A DNA stretch of 64,000 nucleotides from Mesorhizobium neociceri (GTDB lineage: Bacteria; Pseudomonadota; Alphaproteobacteria; Rhizobiales; Rhizobiaceae): assembly GCF_013520985.1 (NCBI RefSeq), contig NZ_JACDTY010000001.1, positions 1-64,000 of the forward strand. The letters are read 5' to 3'. Below the pieces are notes generated by a model that had not been told where the DNA came from, ran no database searches, and saw nothing but the letters and a program-made list of their open reading frames with translations. Positions 33,976 through 44,211 of the stretch are shown here, one piece after another (within the stretch, counting starts at the first letter, position 1; every line of letters begins with the position of its first letter). The translations under genes were made by a program, and so were the position numbers.

Positions 33976-35922
33976 ATGCGCGTGGCGCCAGTAGCGCGGC
34001 CAGCGGCGCCATATCGCCGGCGCAAGCGCCTCATTCTTTGGGCTGCCGGCATCACCGCATTTGCCATATTCGGGTACGATCTATGGAGCCCGCTGCAGGG
34101 AGCGGTCGCCGTCCTCTACATCATCGTCGTGCTGCTCGTTGCGCAGATCGGCACATATCGTGGGGTCCTCCTGACCGGCCTTGGCTGTGGCATCCTCGCT
34201 TTGATCGCTTTTGCTACCGATCATTTCGGCGATCCGTTGGACTCGGCCTATGTGCGCTTCGGCGTCAGCCTCGTCGCTATTTTCGCCGCAACGCTGCTGT
34301 CCTTGCGCGATCGATCGGCGCGCACAACGCTTGCCGAGCAGGCGCGCATCCTCGAGCTCAGTCACGATACCGTCATTATCCGCGATGCGAACGACCGGAT
34401 CGTCTACTGGAATGACGGCGCACACCGGCTCTACGGCTGGGCTGGAGAGGAGGCCGTCGGAAAGCACTGTGGAGAGCTGCTGCACTGCGAATTCCCGGCC
34501 GACCAGGTGGATTCTGCCTTGGAGCAGCATGGACATTGGGCAGGCGAACTCATGCGAGACCGAAAGGATGGCACGCGGATTGTCCTTGCCAGCCGCTGGC
34601 TGCTGCGTCGCGACCCGGAGGGAAATGCCATCGGCTTGATCGAGAGCAGCGCCGATGTCACCGAGAAAAAACGCGCCGACGCCGAACGGCGGCGCTCCGA
34701 GCAGCGCTACAAGACGATCTTCAACAGCGCAGGGTTCGCCATCTGGGAAGCTGATTGGACCGAACTCCACGGCCATATCCGCAAGAGAGTGCCATCCGGG
34801 TTGGATCTGGCTGGCTGGCTCGCCAACCATCCCGAAGTCCTGCGTGAATCCCGCGCCCCTGTTTACGTACGCGACGTCAACACCGCAGCAGTCGAACTCT
34901 TCGACGCAACCGACCGCGAAGCGCTGCTCGGCAATAGCATTCTGGCGTGGATGCCCGCCGGATCGGAAGTGGAGTTCGCCAGCGTACTGGCCGGACTTGC
35001 CGGTGGCGCAGACATGGTCGAGCGCGAGGTGCGATACTTGACGCTGTCGGGCCGTCCAATCGACGTGCTGCTGCGTATGCGCCTGCTTGCCGGCGGGGAG
35101 CCCTGGTCGCGGGTCCTGGCAATGGGCCTCGATGTGACGGAACGCAACGAAGCGCGCTCGAAGTTGGAACAGGCCTCCGCTGAACTCGCCCATGCCGCGC
35201 GTGTTTCCACGCTCGGCCAACTGGCCGCGTCGATCGCCCACGAAGTCAACCAGCCGCTTTCCGCAATCATCACCTACGGCAAATCGGCCAAACGTTGGCT
35301 GGCGAAGTCCGAACCGGACGTTGCCGAGGTGGCCAACTGTCTCGATCAGATCGTTTCCAACGGCAGCCGTGCGGCCGATGTTATCACACGCATGCGCGCC
35401 CTGGCGAGAAATGGGCAGGTGCAGGTGGAAACGCTGCACCTTTGCAGGCTGATCAATGAGTCCATTGCCCTGGTCGAGCGCGAGGTGCGCCAGCACCAGA
35501 TTGCCGTGCGATTTTCTTCTGGCGGAGAAGATGTCCTTGTGACAGGGGACCGGGTGCAGATCCAGCAGGTGCTGGTCAATCTGGCCATCAACGCCATTCA
35601 GGCGATGTGCGACGTCCAAGGCCGACTGCGCGAGCTACACATCAGCGTTGAGGCCGAGGCCGACGTGATGATGTGCGTCAGCGTCTGCGATTGCGGCAAC
35701 GGCATTTCCGGCGACCCGGCGCGGATCTTCGAGCCATTCTTCACGACCAAGCGCGAGGGCATGGGAATGGGCCTTTCCATCAGCCGCTCGATCATCGAGG
35801 CGCAGGGCGGGCGTATTGGCGCTGCCAACAATAGCGATCACGGCGCCACCATTTCCTTCACCCTTCCCGTCGCTGCTGCTGATCAGCCCATCCGAAAAGG
35901 CGCGATGGATACTTCCGTATGA
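33976..35922 (+). CDS. Membrane sensor histidine kinase with PAS domains
   Basis: This 648-residue kinase has three to four hydrophobic helices in the first 110 residues (LILWAAGITAFAIFGYDLW, AVLYIIVVLLVAQIG and others), a PAS domain at about 130-245 (HDTVIIRDANDRIVYWNDGA ... ADVTEKKRADAE) and a second PAS-like region at about 255-390. The kinase core is FixL/NodV type: LGQLAASIAHEVNQPLSAI with His at about 422, NLAINAIQAM, CDCGNGIS and GMGMGLSISRSI. The start at 33976 lies 5 bp after the AraC gene; the stop overlaps a possible start of the following receiver gene. Confidence 0.92.
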   Translation: MRVAPVARPAAPYRRRKRLILWAAGITAFAIFGYDLWSPLQGAVAVLYIIVVLLVAQIGTYRGVLLTGLGCGILALIAFATDHFGDPLDSAYVRFGVSLVAIFAATLLSLRDRSARTTLAEQARILELSHDTVIIRDANDRIVYWNDGAHRLYGWAGEEAVGKHCGELLHCEFPADQVDSALEQHGHWAGELMRDRKDGTRIVLASRWLLRRDPEGNAIGLIESSADVTEKKRADAERRRSEQRYKTIFNSAGFAIWEADWTELHGHIRKRVPSGLDLAGWLANHPEVLRESRAPVYVRDVNTAAVELFDATDREALLGNSILAWMPAGSEVEFASVLAGLAGGADMVEREVRYLTLSGRPIDVLLRMRLLAGGEPWSRVLAMGLDVTERNEARSKLEQASAELAHAARVSTLGQLAASIAHEVNQPLSAIITYGKSAKRWLAKSEPDVAEVANCLDQIVSNGSRAADVITRMRALARNGQVQVETLHLCRLINESIALVEREVRQHQIAVRFSSGGEDVLVTGDRVQIQQVLVNLAINAIQAMCDVQGRLRELHISVEAEADVMMCVSVCDCGNGISGDPARIFEPFFTTKREGMGMGLSISRSIIEAQGGRIGAANNSDHGATISFTLPVAAADQPIRKGAMDTSV

Positions 35923-35993
35923 TTGGCGCGACGCGCAAGAAGGCGCATCCTTGCGACTGTGCCGGGCCATTAACGCGTCCGGGCAGGAGTGAC

Positions 35994-36410
35994 GTGTTGA
36001 AGCAGCCCGCGACCATCTGCATTGTCGACGATGACAGAGATGTCCGGCTCAGCCTTAAGAGCTATCTTCGGGCTGCTGGCATGGATGTGCGTACTTTCGG
36101 TTCGGCCGAGAGCTTCCTGAAATCGCCCGACCGTGCCGAAACGGATTGCCTGGTGACGGACTTGCATATGCCTGGGCTTGACGGCCTGGGACTGCAGCAG
36201 GAACTCAACCGAATTGGCCGCAACTTCCCAGTCGTTGTCATGACGGCTTTTCCAACGATGGCTGCCGAAGCGGAGTCAGCGCAACTGGGTGCCGCGGCCT
36301 TTCTGGAGAAGCCGATCGATCCGGACGCTCTGCTTGAGAAGGTAGAGGCGGTTTTGCCGCGTCGCCGGGCGCGCCGACGGGTCGGGCCGAGAGACGGGAT
36401 CTTGCGATGA
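35994..36410 (+). CDS. Receiver-only response regulator
   Basis: This protein of about 138 residues is a lone receiver: IVDDDRDVRLS, phospho-Asp in LVTDLHMPGLDG, VMTAFPT and Lys in FLEKPIDPDAL. The GTG at 35994 was chosen as start because CAGGAG lies 5 bp upstream; an ATG at 35919 overlapping the kinase stop (ATGA) would add 25 residues. Its last codon overlaps the next regulator start (ATGA at 36407-36410), so kinase, receiver and FixJ-type regulator form one translationally linked unit. Confidence 0.88.
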   Translation: MLKQPATICIVDDDRDVRLSLKSYLRAAGMDVRTFGSAESFLKSPDRAETDCLVTDLHMPGLDGLGLQQELNRIGRNFPVVVMTAFPTMAAEAESAQLGAAAFLEKPIDPDALLEKVEAVLPRRRARRRVGPRDGILR

Positions 36411-37063
36411 CGAGTCCAAACGAAGTGCCTGACCTCATTTGCGTGATCGATGACGATGCCGATATCCGCGGATCGCTGGACAGCCTTCTGCGCGCGGCCG
36501 GCTTTGCCGTGCGCACATTTGCCGCGCCGGATGAATTCCTGGCCAGTGCCGACGCTGACCAAGCGACTTGCCTGTTGCTCGACATTCGCCTGCATGGGAC
36601 GGACGGGCTGGATTTCCAGCAGGCACTGGCGGAAAGTTCCATTCCTGTTCCGGTCATCTTGATCACCGGCCACGGCGACATCCCCATGACGGTGCGTGGC
36701 ATGAGAGCAGGTGCAGTCAATTTCCTGTCCAAGCCAATCGACGAGGATGAGCTGCTCCGATCCGTGCAGGGAGCCGTCGCCATGGATCGCGAGCGCCGGC
36801 TGGCGCAGCGCGAAGGCGAAAATGTGCGCGCCTGCTATGGAATGCTGACGCCGCGCGAACAGGAAGTCATGTCACTGGTGACGGCAGGTCTCATGAACAA
36901 GCAGGTGGCCGGCCGCCTCGGCCTCAGTGAAATCACCGTCAAGATTCACCGCGGCAACCTCATGCGCAAGATGCAGGCCCAATCGCTCGCTGATCTCGTC
37001 CGCATGGCCGAGGAGCTTGGTGCTCGCAATTCGTCCGTCGCCCGCTATCCCCGCGCGGGCTGA
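36407..37063 (+). CDS. FixJ/NarL-type response regulator
   Basis: This 218-residue regulator has a receiver (VIDDDADIRGSLDS, phospho-Asp in LLLDIRLHGTDG, LITGHGDIPMTV, Lys in FLSKPIDEDEL) and a LuxR-type helix-turn-helix (LTPREQEVMSLVTAGLMNKQ, LSEITVKIHRGNLMRKM). It is a paralogue of the regulator at 32540. It overlaps the receiver-only gene by four bases, and is followed after 368 bp by the second AraC-type gene. Confidence 0.92.
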   Translation: MTSPNEVPDLICVIDDDADIRGSLDSLLRAAGFAVRTFAAPDEFLASADADQATCLLLDIRLHGTDGLDFQQALAESSIPVPVILITGHGDIPMTVRGMRAGAVNFLSKPIDEDELLRSVQGAVAMDRERRLAQREGENVRACYGMLTPREQEVMSLVTAGLMNKQVAGRLGLSEITVKIHRGNLMRKMQAQSLADLVRMAEELGARNSSVARYPRAG

Positions 37064-37431
37064 AGGAGGACGTCGGCGCAAGGTCGCCGGTCATGCCAGC
37101 GAGCACCGGCAGACCGCAAGCGCCGAGCGGTGCATCGCTCCGATGTCTCCACAATCTTAGCCGGTGGGTCTGTAAGGCCTTCGGGCGCGCGGCGACGCCA
37201 GGCAAGGTTATGCCCATCTCCATTGGGTCGGCTGAATCGGGCACCATGCAGCGTAACCTAATGGTCGCCTGACCCGTCCCAAATCATCCTTTGGTTTGAC
37301 GCCTCGGCGGACCCGTGCGACCTGTCGGGCTTCCCTCATACCTGCGTATGATCCTCAGGCCACGGGCAAAGCGTTATTTCACTGGTCGATCGCCAATTGT
37401 TCTGGCGACGGACAGGTAGGAGGATGCATTG
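37064..37431. other. Intergenic stretch before AraC copy B
   Basis: The stretch has no gene. It contains CTTTGGTTTGACGCC at 37289-37303, a weak relative of the regulator-block motif, and the small inverted repeat CATAC-CTGC-GTATG at 37337-37350. TAGGAGG at 37417-37423 is the ribosome site for the AraC-type gene. Confidence 0.4.
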
Positions 37432-38019
37432 ATGGAGCTTCGCGCGGACGATCACGGGCCGACGGAACACTTGCCCCGCAGCGAGGCTGCGGGAGCTCGG
37501 ATTCCAGTCGATCTCGAATTTGGCTCCCTGGCAAGCAGTCTCGCGCTGCTCCTTGAAGCAGCCCAAAGCGAGATCGAGCATGATCAGGACGCGGCAAGGA
37601 CATCGCTGGCAGCCGCGTCATCCATTCTCCAGCTGGAAATCGAGCGTCGTTCAGGCGTCAACAATTCCAGAACGGGTGGATTGGCGGGTTGGCAGATCGC
37701 CCGGGTCCGTTCCTTCATCGACCGGAACCTGCATCGAACGATCCATGCGAGTGATCTCAGCGAAGTTGCGCGGCGGAGCACGGCGCACTTCTCACGCTCG
37801 TTCAAGCAAGCATTCGGCGAGCCGCCGCATGCTTTCATCGTGAGGCGGCGGCTCGAGGAAGCCTGTCACCTGATGCTGACGAGCGCAGCTTCGCTGAGCG
37901 AGATCGCGCTGACCGTCGGCTTTTCAGACCAGGCACATTTGTCCAAGCTTTTCAGGCATGCGTTTGGCGAAAGTCCGGCCAACTGGCGCCGCGAGCGCGA
38001 GACCCTGTGGCGCCGCTGA
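37432..38019 (+). CDS. AraC-type transcriptional regulator, copy B
   Basis: This 195-residue protein is a near copy of the regulator at 33416 from residue 27 on, with a different N-terminus of 26 residues (MELRADDHGPTEHLPRSE...). Within the shared part only a few residues differ (for example LANSLVLLLEA against LASSLALLLEA, GQSPAN against GESPAN). The two DNA-binding helix-turn-helices are identical, so both copies should bind the same sites. The ATG at 37432 was chosen for its spacing to TAGGAGG. Confidence 0.9.
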   Translation: MELRADDHGPTEHLPRSEAAGARIPVDLEFGSLASSLALLLEAAQSEIEHDQDAARTSLAAASSILQLEIERRSGVNNSRTGGLAGWQIARVRSFIDRNLHRTIHASDLSEVARRSTAHFSRSFKQAFGEPPHAFIVRRRLEEACHLMLTSAASLSEIALTVGFSDQAHLSKLFRHAFGESPANWRRERETLWRR

Positions 38020-38022
38020 CTC
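37510..38022. repeat. 513-bp direct repeat, copy B
   Basis: Second copy of the repeat at 33461-33973, same orientation, 4049 bp apart. Recombination between the copies would delete the kinase, receiver and FixJ-type regulator genes and leave one AraC gene. Confidence 0.9.
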
Positions 38023-38148
38023 GTTTCGAAGCACCGCTTGTGCAGCCCAGGTCGTTCCGGCAAGCTGAGCGCCATGCGCAACTCGTGCGCGTAGCGGGGC
38101 TCGGGATATGATCGCGATCGAGCCGAGAGCTTGAAGAAAGGACACGAT

Positions 38149-38606
38149 GTGGCTGCAACGATGACCCCGACTGAGGCATCCGACCGTCTCGCCATCCGAG
38201 AGTTGATCGATGCGTACGCGATTGCGCCGATCGGCGCGATGCCGAGGGCCAGATTGCGCTCTTCACCGACGACACCGAGTTCCGTGTATTCATGGACAGC
38301 CGGTCTGCGGAGCCAACCTACGTTCTGCACGGACGCGAAGCGCTCGCCCCGGTGTTCGCCGATTTGAACCAGTACCAGGCGACCACGCATTTCAATGGCC
38401 AGAGTACCGTTCGCCTGAACGGCGACCGCGCGACCGCCGAGAGCTATTGCATCGCCCATCACCTGACCGTGAATGGCGATCAGCGGACGCTGATGCTGGC
38501 CTCGATCCGATACCTCGACCAGCTCGTGAAGCAGGGCGGCGTCTGGCTCTTCGCCGAACGCAGCCTGATGGTCGACTGGAGCGATACTCGGGCCTCATCG
38601 CCGTAG
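38149..38606 (+). pseudogene. SnoaL-like (NTF2-fold) protein gene with a frameshift
   Basis: The start encodes TPTEASDRLAIRELIDAYA, the usual opening of SnoaL-like proteins. After codon DAYA (38221) the frame is lost. The continuation ADRRDAEGQIALFTDDTEF is read in another frame and stays open to 38606 with LHGREALAPVFADLNQY and FNGQSTVRLNGDRATAESY. One missing base near 38221 (a C before ATTGCGCC would restore HC) explains it. It is either a pseudogene or a sequencing error; the rest of the gene looks undamaged. The likely start is the GTG at 38149 or the ATG at 38161. Confidence 0.75.
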
Positions 38607-38739
38607 GCGGAAATTGGTGAGGGTCTCTTCGCCGAGCCATCGCAGCAATCGGAGACAAGTCCTCGCAGTCCCAACCAAGATCAACCATCCGCGAAGCCAC
38701 ATGTTGAGGCTCAAAAGGGTCTTACAGGTGTCAGGCGGC

Positions 38740-40452
38740 ATGAGCAGGCAGGTAGCAGACATTATCGTTGAAACGCTGCAGAGCGCGGGCGTTGAACATT
38801 GTTACGGGGTCGTCGGCGACACGCTCAATCTGATCGCGCGTTCGCTCGAGCGAAGCAAGATCGAGTGGGTGTCGGTGAGGCACGAGGAGGCAGGCGCTTT
38901 CGCCGCCCAGGCCGAAGCACAACTGACGGGTCATTTGACGGCTGTCGCAGGAAGTTGCGGCCCTGGCAGCCTGCATTTCATCAACGGGATTTTTGAAGCG
39001 AACCGAAACCGAGCGCCCGTCATTCTCATTGCGAGCCAGATCATCCGCGATGAGCTGGGTTTCGATTTCATCCAGGAGGTCGATTTCAAGCAGATCTATC
39101 AGAGCTGCAGTGTCTTCTGCGACATGATCCATACGCCGGAGCAGGCGCGGCGCAAAACCGTCATCGCCTGCCAGACCGCCTTGTCGAAGCGGGGTGTTGC
39201 TGTTCTCATCGTGCCGGCTGATGTTTCCGCATCAACGGTGGCCGACGACATTCCCTACGCAGTTCACGTTTCACAGCCCATTGTTCGTCCCAGTGAAAGC
39301 GATCTCGATGAGATCGCAGGGATACTCAACAGCAGCGGCAACCTAGCCATCTATGGCGGAGCCGGCTGCCAGGGCGCGCATCAGGAAATCCTGGCCGTTG
39401 CCGAGAGGCTGAAGGCCCCGATCGCTCATACCTCGCGTGGCAAAGACTTCCTCGAGTTCGACAATCCCTACAACATCGGCATGACCGGCATGCTCGGCAA
39501 CGAGGCCGCCTATCACGCTTTGCTCGATTGCGACACGCTGCTGCTTCTGGGAGCAGATTTTGCCTGGCGGCAGTTCTACCCCGACAGGGCCAGGATTGTT
39601 CAGGTCGACATCGACCCGACACATATCGGGCGACGGCATCCGGTCACAAAGGGCGTTGTCGGCGACGTCAAGGCAACCCTGGAAGCATTGCTGCCGAAAT
39701 TGGTCGAGCGCACCGACGCCTCCTTCCGCGATCAATATTTGCGCCGCTACGCCAAAGCCAGGCAATCGGAAAAGACGAAGGCCGTGGCTGGTCGTGACGG
39801 CTGCATTCCCGGAACCTATTTGACCGAAGCGATCAACCGCCACGCAGCGAAGGACGCGGTTTTTTCGGCGGACGACGGCACACCGGCCGCCTGGCTTGTT
39901 CGTTACATCGAAACCAATGGTCAGCGCCGCACGTTTGCCAGTCTCCTGCACGGAACAATGGCTGGCGGCATGCCGTCGGCCATCGGGCTGCAGAAGTCGC
40001 AGCCGGGCCGCCAGGTCATCTGTCTGGCCGGCGACGGTGGCCTCTCGATGCTTTTCGGCGACCTGATGACCGTGGTCCAGGAGCAACTGCCGATCAAGAT
40101 TGCGGTGTATGACAATGGCAAGCTCGGCTTCGTGGAAATCGAGCAGAAGGCCGAGGGCATGCTCGATACGTTCACGCGGCTGAAAAACCCGAACTTTGGC
40201 GACGTTGCACGAGCGCTCGGTCTTTGGGGCCAAACGGTCTCCAAGGCGGACGACCTCGAGGCAGGCGTCAAAGGCTGGCTTGCGCAACCGGGGCCAGCAC
40301 TGCTGCACGTGCATGTCAGTCCATTGCAGTTGGTCATGCCGCCATTCATGGCCGCGGCACCAGCAGTCGGCATGGCACTCTATTCAGCGCGCGCTGTTTT
40401 GCACGGTCGCGGAGGGGATGTCTGGGAAATGGTGAGAGAAAACTTCCTGTAA
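38740..40452 (+). CDS. poxB: Pyruvate:quinone oxidoreductase (pyruvate oxidase)
   Basis: This 570-residue thiamine-diphosphate flavoenzyme decarboxylates pyruvate to acetate and passes the electrons to membrane ubiquinone. It follows E. coli PoxB along its length: GVVGDTLN, the catalytic-glutamate segment RHEEAGAFAAQAEAQLTG, GSCGPGSLHFINGIF, RGKDFLEFDNPYNIGMTGM, the ThDP motif GDGGLSMLFGD and YDNGKLGFVEIE. The C-terminus (LYSARAVLHGRGGDVWEM) matches the PoxB membrane-binding tail region. The start at 38740 gives the family length; an ATG at 38701 is possible. It lies just upstream of the cyo genes. Confidence 0.9.
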   Translation: MSRQVADIIVETLQSAGVEHCYGVVGDTLNLIARSLERSKIEWVSVRHEEAGAFAAQAEAQLTGHLTAVAGSCGPGSLHFINGIFEANRNRAPVILIASQIIRDELGFDFIQEVDFKQIYQSCSVFCDMIHTPEQARRKTVIACQTALSKRGVAVLIVPADVSASTVADDIPYAVHVSQPIVRPSESDLDEIAGILNSSGNLAIYGGAGCQGAHQEILAVAERLKAPIAHTSRGKDFLEFDNPYNIGMTGMLGNEAAYHALLDCDTLLLLGADFAWRQFYPDRARIVQVDIDPTHIGRRHPVTKGVVGDVKATLEALLPKLVERTDASFRDQYLRRYAKARQSEKTKAVAGRDGCIPGTYLTEAINRHAAKDAVFSADDGTPAAWLVRYIETNGQRRTFASLLHGTMAGGMPSAIGLQKSQPGRQVICLAGDGGLSMLFGDLMTVVQEQLPIKIAVYDNGKLGFVEIEQKAEGMLDTFTRLKNPNFGDVARALGLWGQTVSKADDLEAGVKGWLAQPGPALLHVHVSPLQLVMPPFMAAAPAVGMALYSARAVLHGRGGDVWEMVRENFL

Positions 40453-40727
40453 CCAGCGCCGGTTTGTTTCTCGACACAAGACGGTTCCGCAGCTGTTACG
40501 CAGCCCGGCGGCTCGCGGAACCGCGCTTAAAGCTCAGCGTTTCCTTCGCCACCCAAATCGTCACCGCACTGAAAGCTCTTTCCCGAGACGACCGAAGTGA
40601 AGCGCCTGTCTCGCTGATGAGCGCTTCTATGAGCATGATCGGCCCCGGCTGAGCAGCACCGTACAAGCATAATTGTTTTGGCACATGCAAGTTTGAGGAA
40701 TGGACGCTGATCATGAGGAGATCTGAC

Positions 40728-41606
40728 ATGCGGCTGCGGCTGCTGCCTACCACTTTGATCGGCCTGCTAATCCTTGCAGGCTGTTCGGAGGGCGTTCTCA
40801 GTCCTCAAGGACCTGTCGCCTCCGCCGAGCGTCAGATTCTGTTCAACTCGTTGGGCATCATGCTGGCAATCGTGATCCCCACGATCCTCGCCACGCTGGG
40901 CGTCGCCTTCTGGTTTCGTTCGTCGAATGGGCGCGCGCGCTACAGGCCCGATTTCGAGTATTCAGGCCGTCTTGAGCTGCTCGTCTGGTCGATCCCCGCC
41001 ATGACGGTGCTGCTGGTTGGTGGCGTTGCCTGGGTCGGAGCGCATGACCTCGACCCGCGCAAGCCAATTGCCTCCGCGACCGACCCTGTCAGGGTCCAGG
41101 TGGTCTCGCTCGACTGGAAATGGCTGTTCATCTACCCCGACCAAGGCATCGCAAGCGTCAATCGATTGACCATCCCCGTTGGCACTCCAGTGAGCTTCGA
41201 ATTGACGTCCTCAGGCGTGATGAACAGCTTCTTCGTGCCGCAGCTCGGCAGCCAGATCTACACCATGGCCGGAATGGTGACACGGCTTCATCTGCAGGCC
41301 GATCACGCTGGAAGATACCGTGGGTTGTCGGCCCAGTATAGCGGCGAAGGATTCGCAGACATGCAGTTCGCTGTCGACGCTGTACCCGCCGCGGCCTTCT
41401 CGCAGTGGGTGAGCGCGACGCACGATGCCGGCCCGATGCTCGATGCTCATGCCTATGCCGACCTTGCCAAGCCAAGCGAGGCGATAGCGCCGTTCACCTA
41501 TGGAGACGTCGCTCCCGGACTGTTCAGCCACGTGCAGAGCACTGCGGTACAGCCGAACGATCCCGCGCGGCTCACGGACCTGGCGTCAAAGAGGACAGAC
41601 AAATGA
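40728..41606 (+). CDS. cyoA: Quinol oxidase subunit II (cytochrome o type)
   Basis: This 292-residue lipoprotein has the lipobox LAGC after a short signal, two transmembrane helices (about 35-60 and 80-105) and a cupredoxin domain ([45 protein letters not shown]). The CuA-binding cysteines of cytochrome c oxidases are absent ([14 protein letters not shown]), so it is a quinol oxidase subunit. Start 40728 is preferred because AGGAG lies 7 bp upstream; an ATG at 40713 adds five codons. It overlaps cyoB by four bases. Confidence 0.93.
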   Translation: MRLRLLPTTLIGLLILAGCSEGVLSPQGPVASAERQILFNSLGIMLAIVIPTILATLGVAFWFRSSNGRARYRPDFEYSGRLELLVWSIPAMTVLLVGGVAWVGAHDLDPRKPIASATDPVRVQVVSLDWKWLFIYPDQGIASVNRLTIPVGTPVSFELTSSGVMNSFFVPQLGSQIYTMAGMVTRLHLQADHAGRYRGLSAQYSGEGFADMQFAVDAVPAAAFSQWVSATHDAGPMLDAHAYADLAKPSEAIAPFTYGDVAPGLFSHVQSTAVQPNDPARLTDLASKRTDK

Positions 41607-43588
41607 ATCTGCTCGGCAAACTCGACTGGAGCGCCATCCCCTTCGACCAACCGATCATCATGGGGGCGGGCGCCTTCATGGTCCTGGCCATCGTCGGCAT
41701 CCTGTCGTGGGTCACGCTGAAAGGCTATGTGCCGTATCTGTGGCGCGAATGGATCACATCCGTCGACCACAAGCGGATCGGCGTCATGTACTTCCTGCTG
41801 GCGCTGGTCATGCTGCTGCGCGGATTTTCCGATGCCATCATGATGCGGGCGCAACAGGCCGTCGCCGCCGGCGGCGCCCAGGGGTACCTGCCGCCGGAGC
41901 ATTTCGATCAGGTCTTCTCGGCGCACGGCACCATCATGATCTTCTTCGTGGCGATGCCCTTCGTCATCGGCCTGATGAACTTCGTCCTGCCGCTGCAACT
42001 TGGCGTGCGCGATGTCGCCTTCCCGACGCTGAACTCGGTAAGTTTCTGGCTGACGGCCTCAGGCGTGCTGCTGATCAACATCTCCCTGGTCGTTGGCGAG
42101 TTCGCCAAAACGGGATGGATCGCTTATCCGCCGCTCAGCGAGCTGCAATTCTCCCCAGGTGTGGGCGTCGACTATTACCTGTGGTCGCTGCAGATCTCCG
42201 GCGTCGGTACGCTGCTGACGGGAATCAATTTCGTCACCACGATCCTGAAATTGCGGGCACCGGGAATGGGCTACATGCGCATGCCCGTCTTCTGCTGGAC
42301 TTCGCTTGCCGCCAATTTGCTCATCGTCGCGGCCTTTCCGGTCCTGACCGCCACCCTGGGGATGCTGCTGCTCGACCGCTATCTCGGCTTCCATTTCTTC
42401 ACGGTCGACGGACAGGGCAACGCGATGATGTACGTCAACCTGTTCTGGGTCTGGGGTCATCCAGAAGTCTACATCCTGATCCTTCCGCCATTCGGCATCT
42501 TTTCAGAGGTCGTCGCTACCTTTTCAGGTAAGCCGCTTTTCGGCTACCGCTCCATGGTGGCCGCGACGATGGCGATCTGCGTCCTCTCTTTCCTCGTCTG
42601 GCTGCACCACTTCTTCACCATGGGTGCGAGTGCCGACGTCAACGGCTTCTTCGGCGTCATGACCATGATCATCGCCGTGCCGACGGGCGTGAAGGTGTTC
42701 AACTGGCTGTTCACCATGTATGGCGGGCGCGTCCGCTTCGAAGTGCCGATCCTGTGGTCGATCGGATTTATGGTGACATTCGTCATTGGCGGCATGAGCG
42801 GCGTGCTGATGGCCGTGCCGCCAGCCGATTTCCAGCTGCACAACAGCCTGTTCCTGGTCGCGCATTTCCACAACGTCATCATCGGCGGCGTCATATTCGG
42901 CGTTATGGCCGGCTACAACTACTGGTTCCCCAAGGCGTTCGGCTTCAAGCTCGACGAGCGCTGGGGCAGGGCATCGTTCTGGTGCTGGCTGATCGGCTTC
43001 TACGTCGCCTTCATGCCACTCTATGTGCTCGGCCTTATGGGCATGACCCGGCGCATGCAGCACTACGATAATGTCGCGTGGCAGCCATGGCTGGTGGTGG
43101 CGGCGATCGGCACCGCGATCATTCTGGTCGGCATCGTTTGCCAGATCGTTCAGCTGGTTGTTTCGATCCGCGACCGCGACCGGCTTCGCGTGACCGGAGA
43201 TCCGTGGAACGGCCGCACGCTGGAATGGTCCACGGCGTCACCCCCGCCGGCGTGGAACTTTGCCGTCCTGCCGCAAGTGGCCGAGCGCGACAGCTTCTGG
43301 GTCGCCAAGCACCGCGCCGGCGCACGGCAAGCTCAACCGGAGCCTGCGCGCCAGTACGAGCCGATCGAAGTGCCGAAGAACAGCCCGGTCGGGGTCGTCA
43401 ATGCCTTCTTTGCCGTCGTCATTGGTTTCGCCTTGATCTGGCACATCTGGTGGATGGCCGGGCTCGGCCTGATCGGCACGTTTTTGGCGATCCTTGTCTT
43501 CGCCTTCCGCGACGGGGACGAAACCGAGGTGCCGGCAGAGCAAGTCGCGGAGTTCGATCGGCTTCACGAGGCGAGGGTCGCGATATGA
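41603..43588 (+). CDS. cyoB: Quinol oxidase subunit I (cytochrome o type)
   Basis: This 661-residue haem-copper oxidase subunit carries the haem and CuB ligands: AHGTIMIFF (low-spin haem His), [17 protein letters not shown] (CuB His and the cross-linked Tyr), WLHHFFTMG (two CuB His) and HFHNVIIGG (haem ligands). It has about 14-15 helices as in CyoB, including the N-terminal helix and the extended C-terminus. It reduces oxygen and pumps protons. It overlaps cyoA and cyoC with ATGA junctions. Confidence 0.95.
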   Translation: MNLLGKLDWSAIPFDQPIIMGAGAFMVLAIVGILSWVTLKGYVPYLWREWITSVDHKRIGVMYFLLALVMLLRGFSDAIMMRAQQAVAAGGAQGYLPPEHFDQVFSAHGTIMIFFVAMPFVIGLMNFVLPLQLGVRDVAFPTLNSVSFWLTASGVLLINISLVVGEFAKTGWIAYPPLSELQFSPGVGVDYYLWSLQISGVGTLLTGINFVTTILKLRAPGMGYMRMPVFCWTSLAANLLIVAAFPVLTATLGMLLLDRYLGFHFFTVDGQGNAMMYVNLFWVWGHPEVYILILPPFGIFSEVVATFSGKPLFGYRSMVAATMAICVLSFLVWLHHFFTMGASADVNGFFGVMTMIIAVPTGVKVFNWLFTMYGGRVRFEVPILWSIGFMVTFVIGGMSGVLMAVPPADFQLHNSLFLVAHFHNVIIGGVIFGVMAGYNYWFPKAFGFKLDERWGRASFWCWLIGFYVAFMPLYVLGLMGMTRRMQHYDNVAWQPWLVVAAIGTAIILVGIVCQIVQLVVSIRDRDRLRVTGDPWNGRTLEWSTASPPPAWNFAVLPQVAERDSFWVAKHRAGARQAQPEPARQYEPIEVPKNSPVGVVNAFFAVVIGFALIWHIWWMAGLGLIGTFLAILVFAFRDGDETEVPAEQVAEFDRLHEARVAI

Positions 43589-44211
43589 ACATCACTGTTG
43601 CTGTTGAGTCTGGCGAAGCGCTGCCCAGCGCGAGCGAGGCCGGTCCGGCGCCGAAGCGGATTGTCGTTGCCTACGGCTTCTGGATCTTCCTGCTAAGCGA
43701 CATCGTGATGTTCTCCGCGCTGTTTGCTGCCTACGCGGTGCTCCAGCATGCCAGTGCGGGAGGCCCAACCGGTGCCCAGCTGTTCAATCAGTCCAGGGTC
43801 GCCATCGAAACCGCGTGCCTTCTCGCCTCGAGCTACACATGCGGACTGATGAGCCTGGCGGTCAATTCGAGGCGCCGTTTCGCCACATATCTGGGCGCCT
43901 TGCTCACATTCGTGCTCGGTGTCGCGTTTCTCTCCCTTGAGATACGCGAGTTCGCCGACATGATCGCGCAGGGCGCCGGCCCGCAACGCAGCGCCTTCCT
44001 CTCGGCTTTCTTCGCCCTTGTCGGCTGCCACGGGCTGCACGTGACCGCCGGTCTGGTCTGGCTGGTGGTGATGATGGGGCAGGTGGCGTCGAAGGGGTTT
44101 CGGCCTGCCGTCCAGCGCCGGCTGCAGTGCTTTTCGCTGTTCTGGCACGCGCTCGACATCGTCTGGGTCGGGCTGTTCACGGTCGTCTATCTGATGGGAG
44201 TGACTCAATGA
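43585..44211 (+). CDS. cyoC: Quinol oxidase subunit III
   Basis: This 208-residue membrane protein has five helices and the subunit III pattern [20 protein letters not shown] near residue 35 and [19 protein letters not shown] near residue 140. It is part of the cytochrome o complex. Both ends overlap neighbouring genes by four bases, so the order cyoABCD is strictly coupled. Confidence 0.93.
   Translation: MNITVAVESGEALPSASEAGPAPKRIVVAYGFWIFLLSDIVMFSALFAAYAVLQHASAGGPTGAQLFNQSRVAIETACLLASSYTCGLMSLAVNSRRRFATYLGALLTFVLGVAFLSLEIREFADMIAQGAGPQRSAFLSAFFALVGCHGLHVTAGLVWLVVMMGQVASKGFRPAVQRRLQCFSLFWHALDIVWVGLFTVVYLMGVTQ

Noticed and set aside
40496..40753. 85-codon minus-strand frame upstream of cyoA
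   Set aside because: It overlaps the cyoA start region, has no ribosome site of note and no family resemblance.
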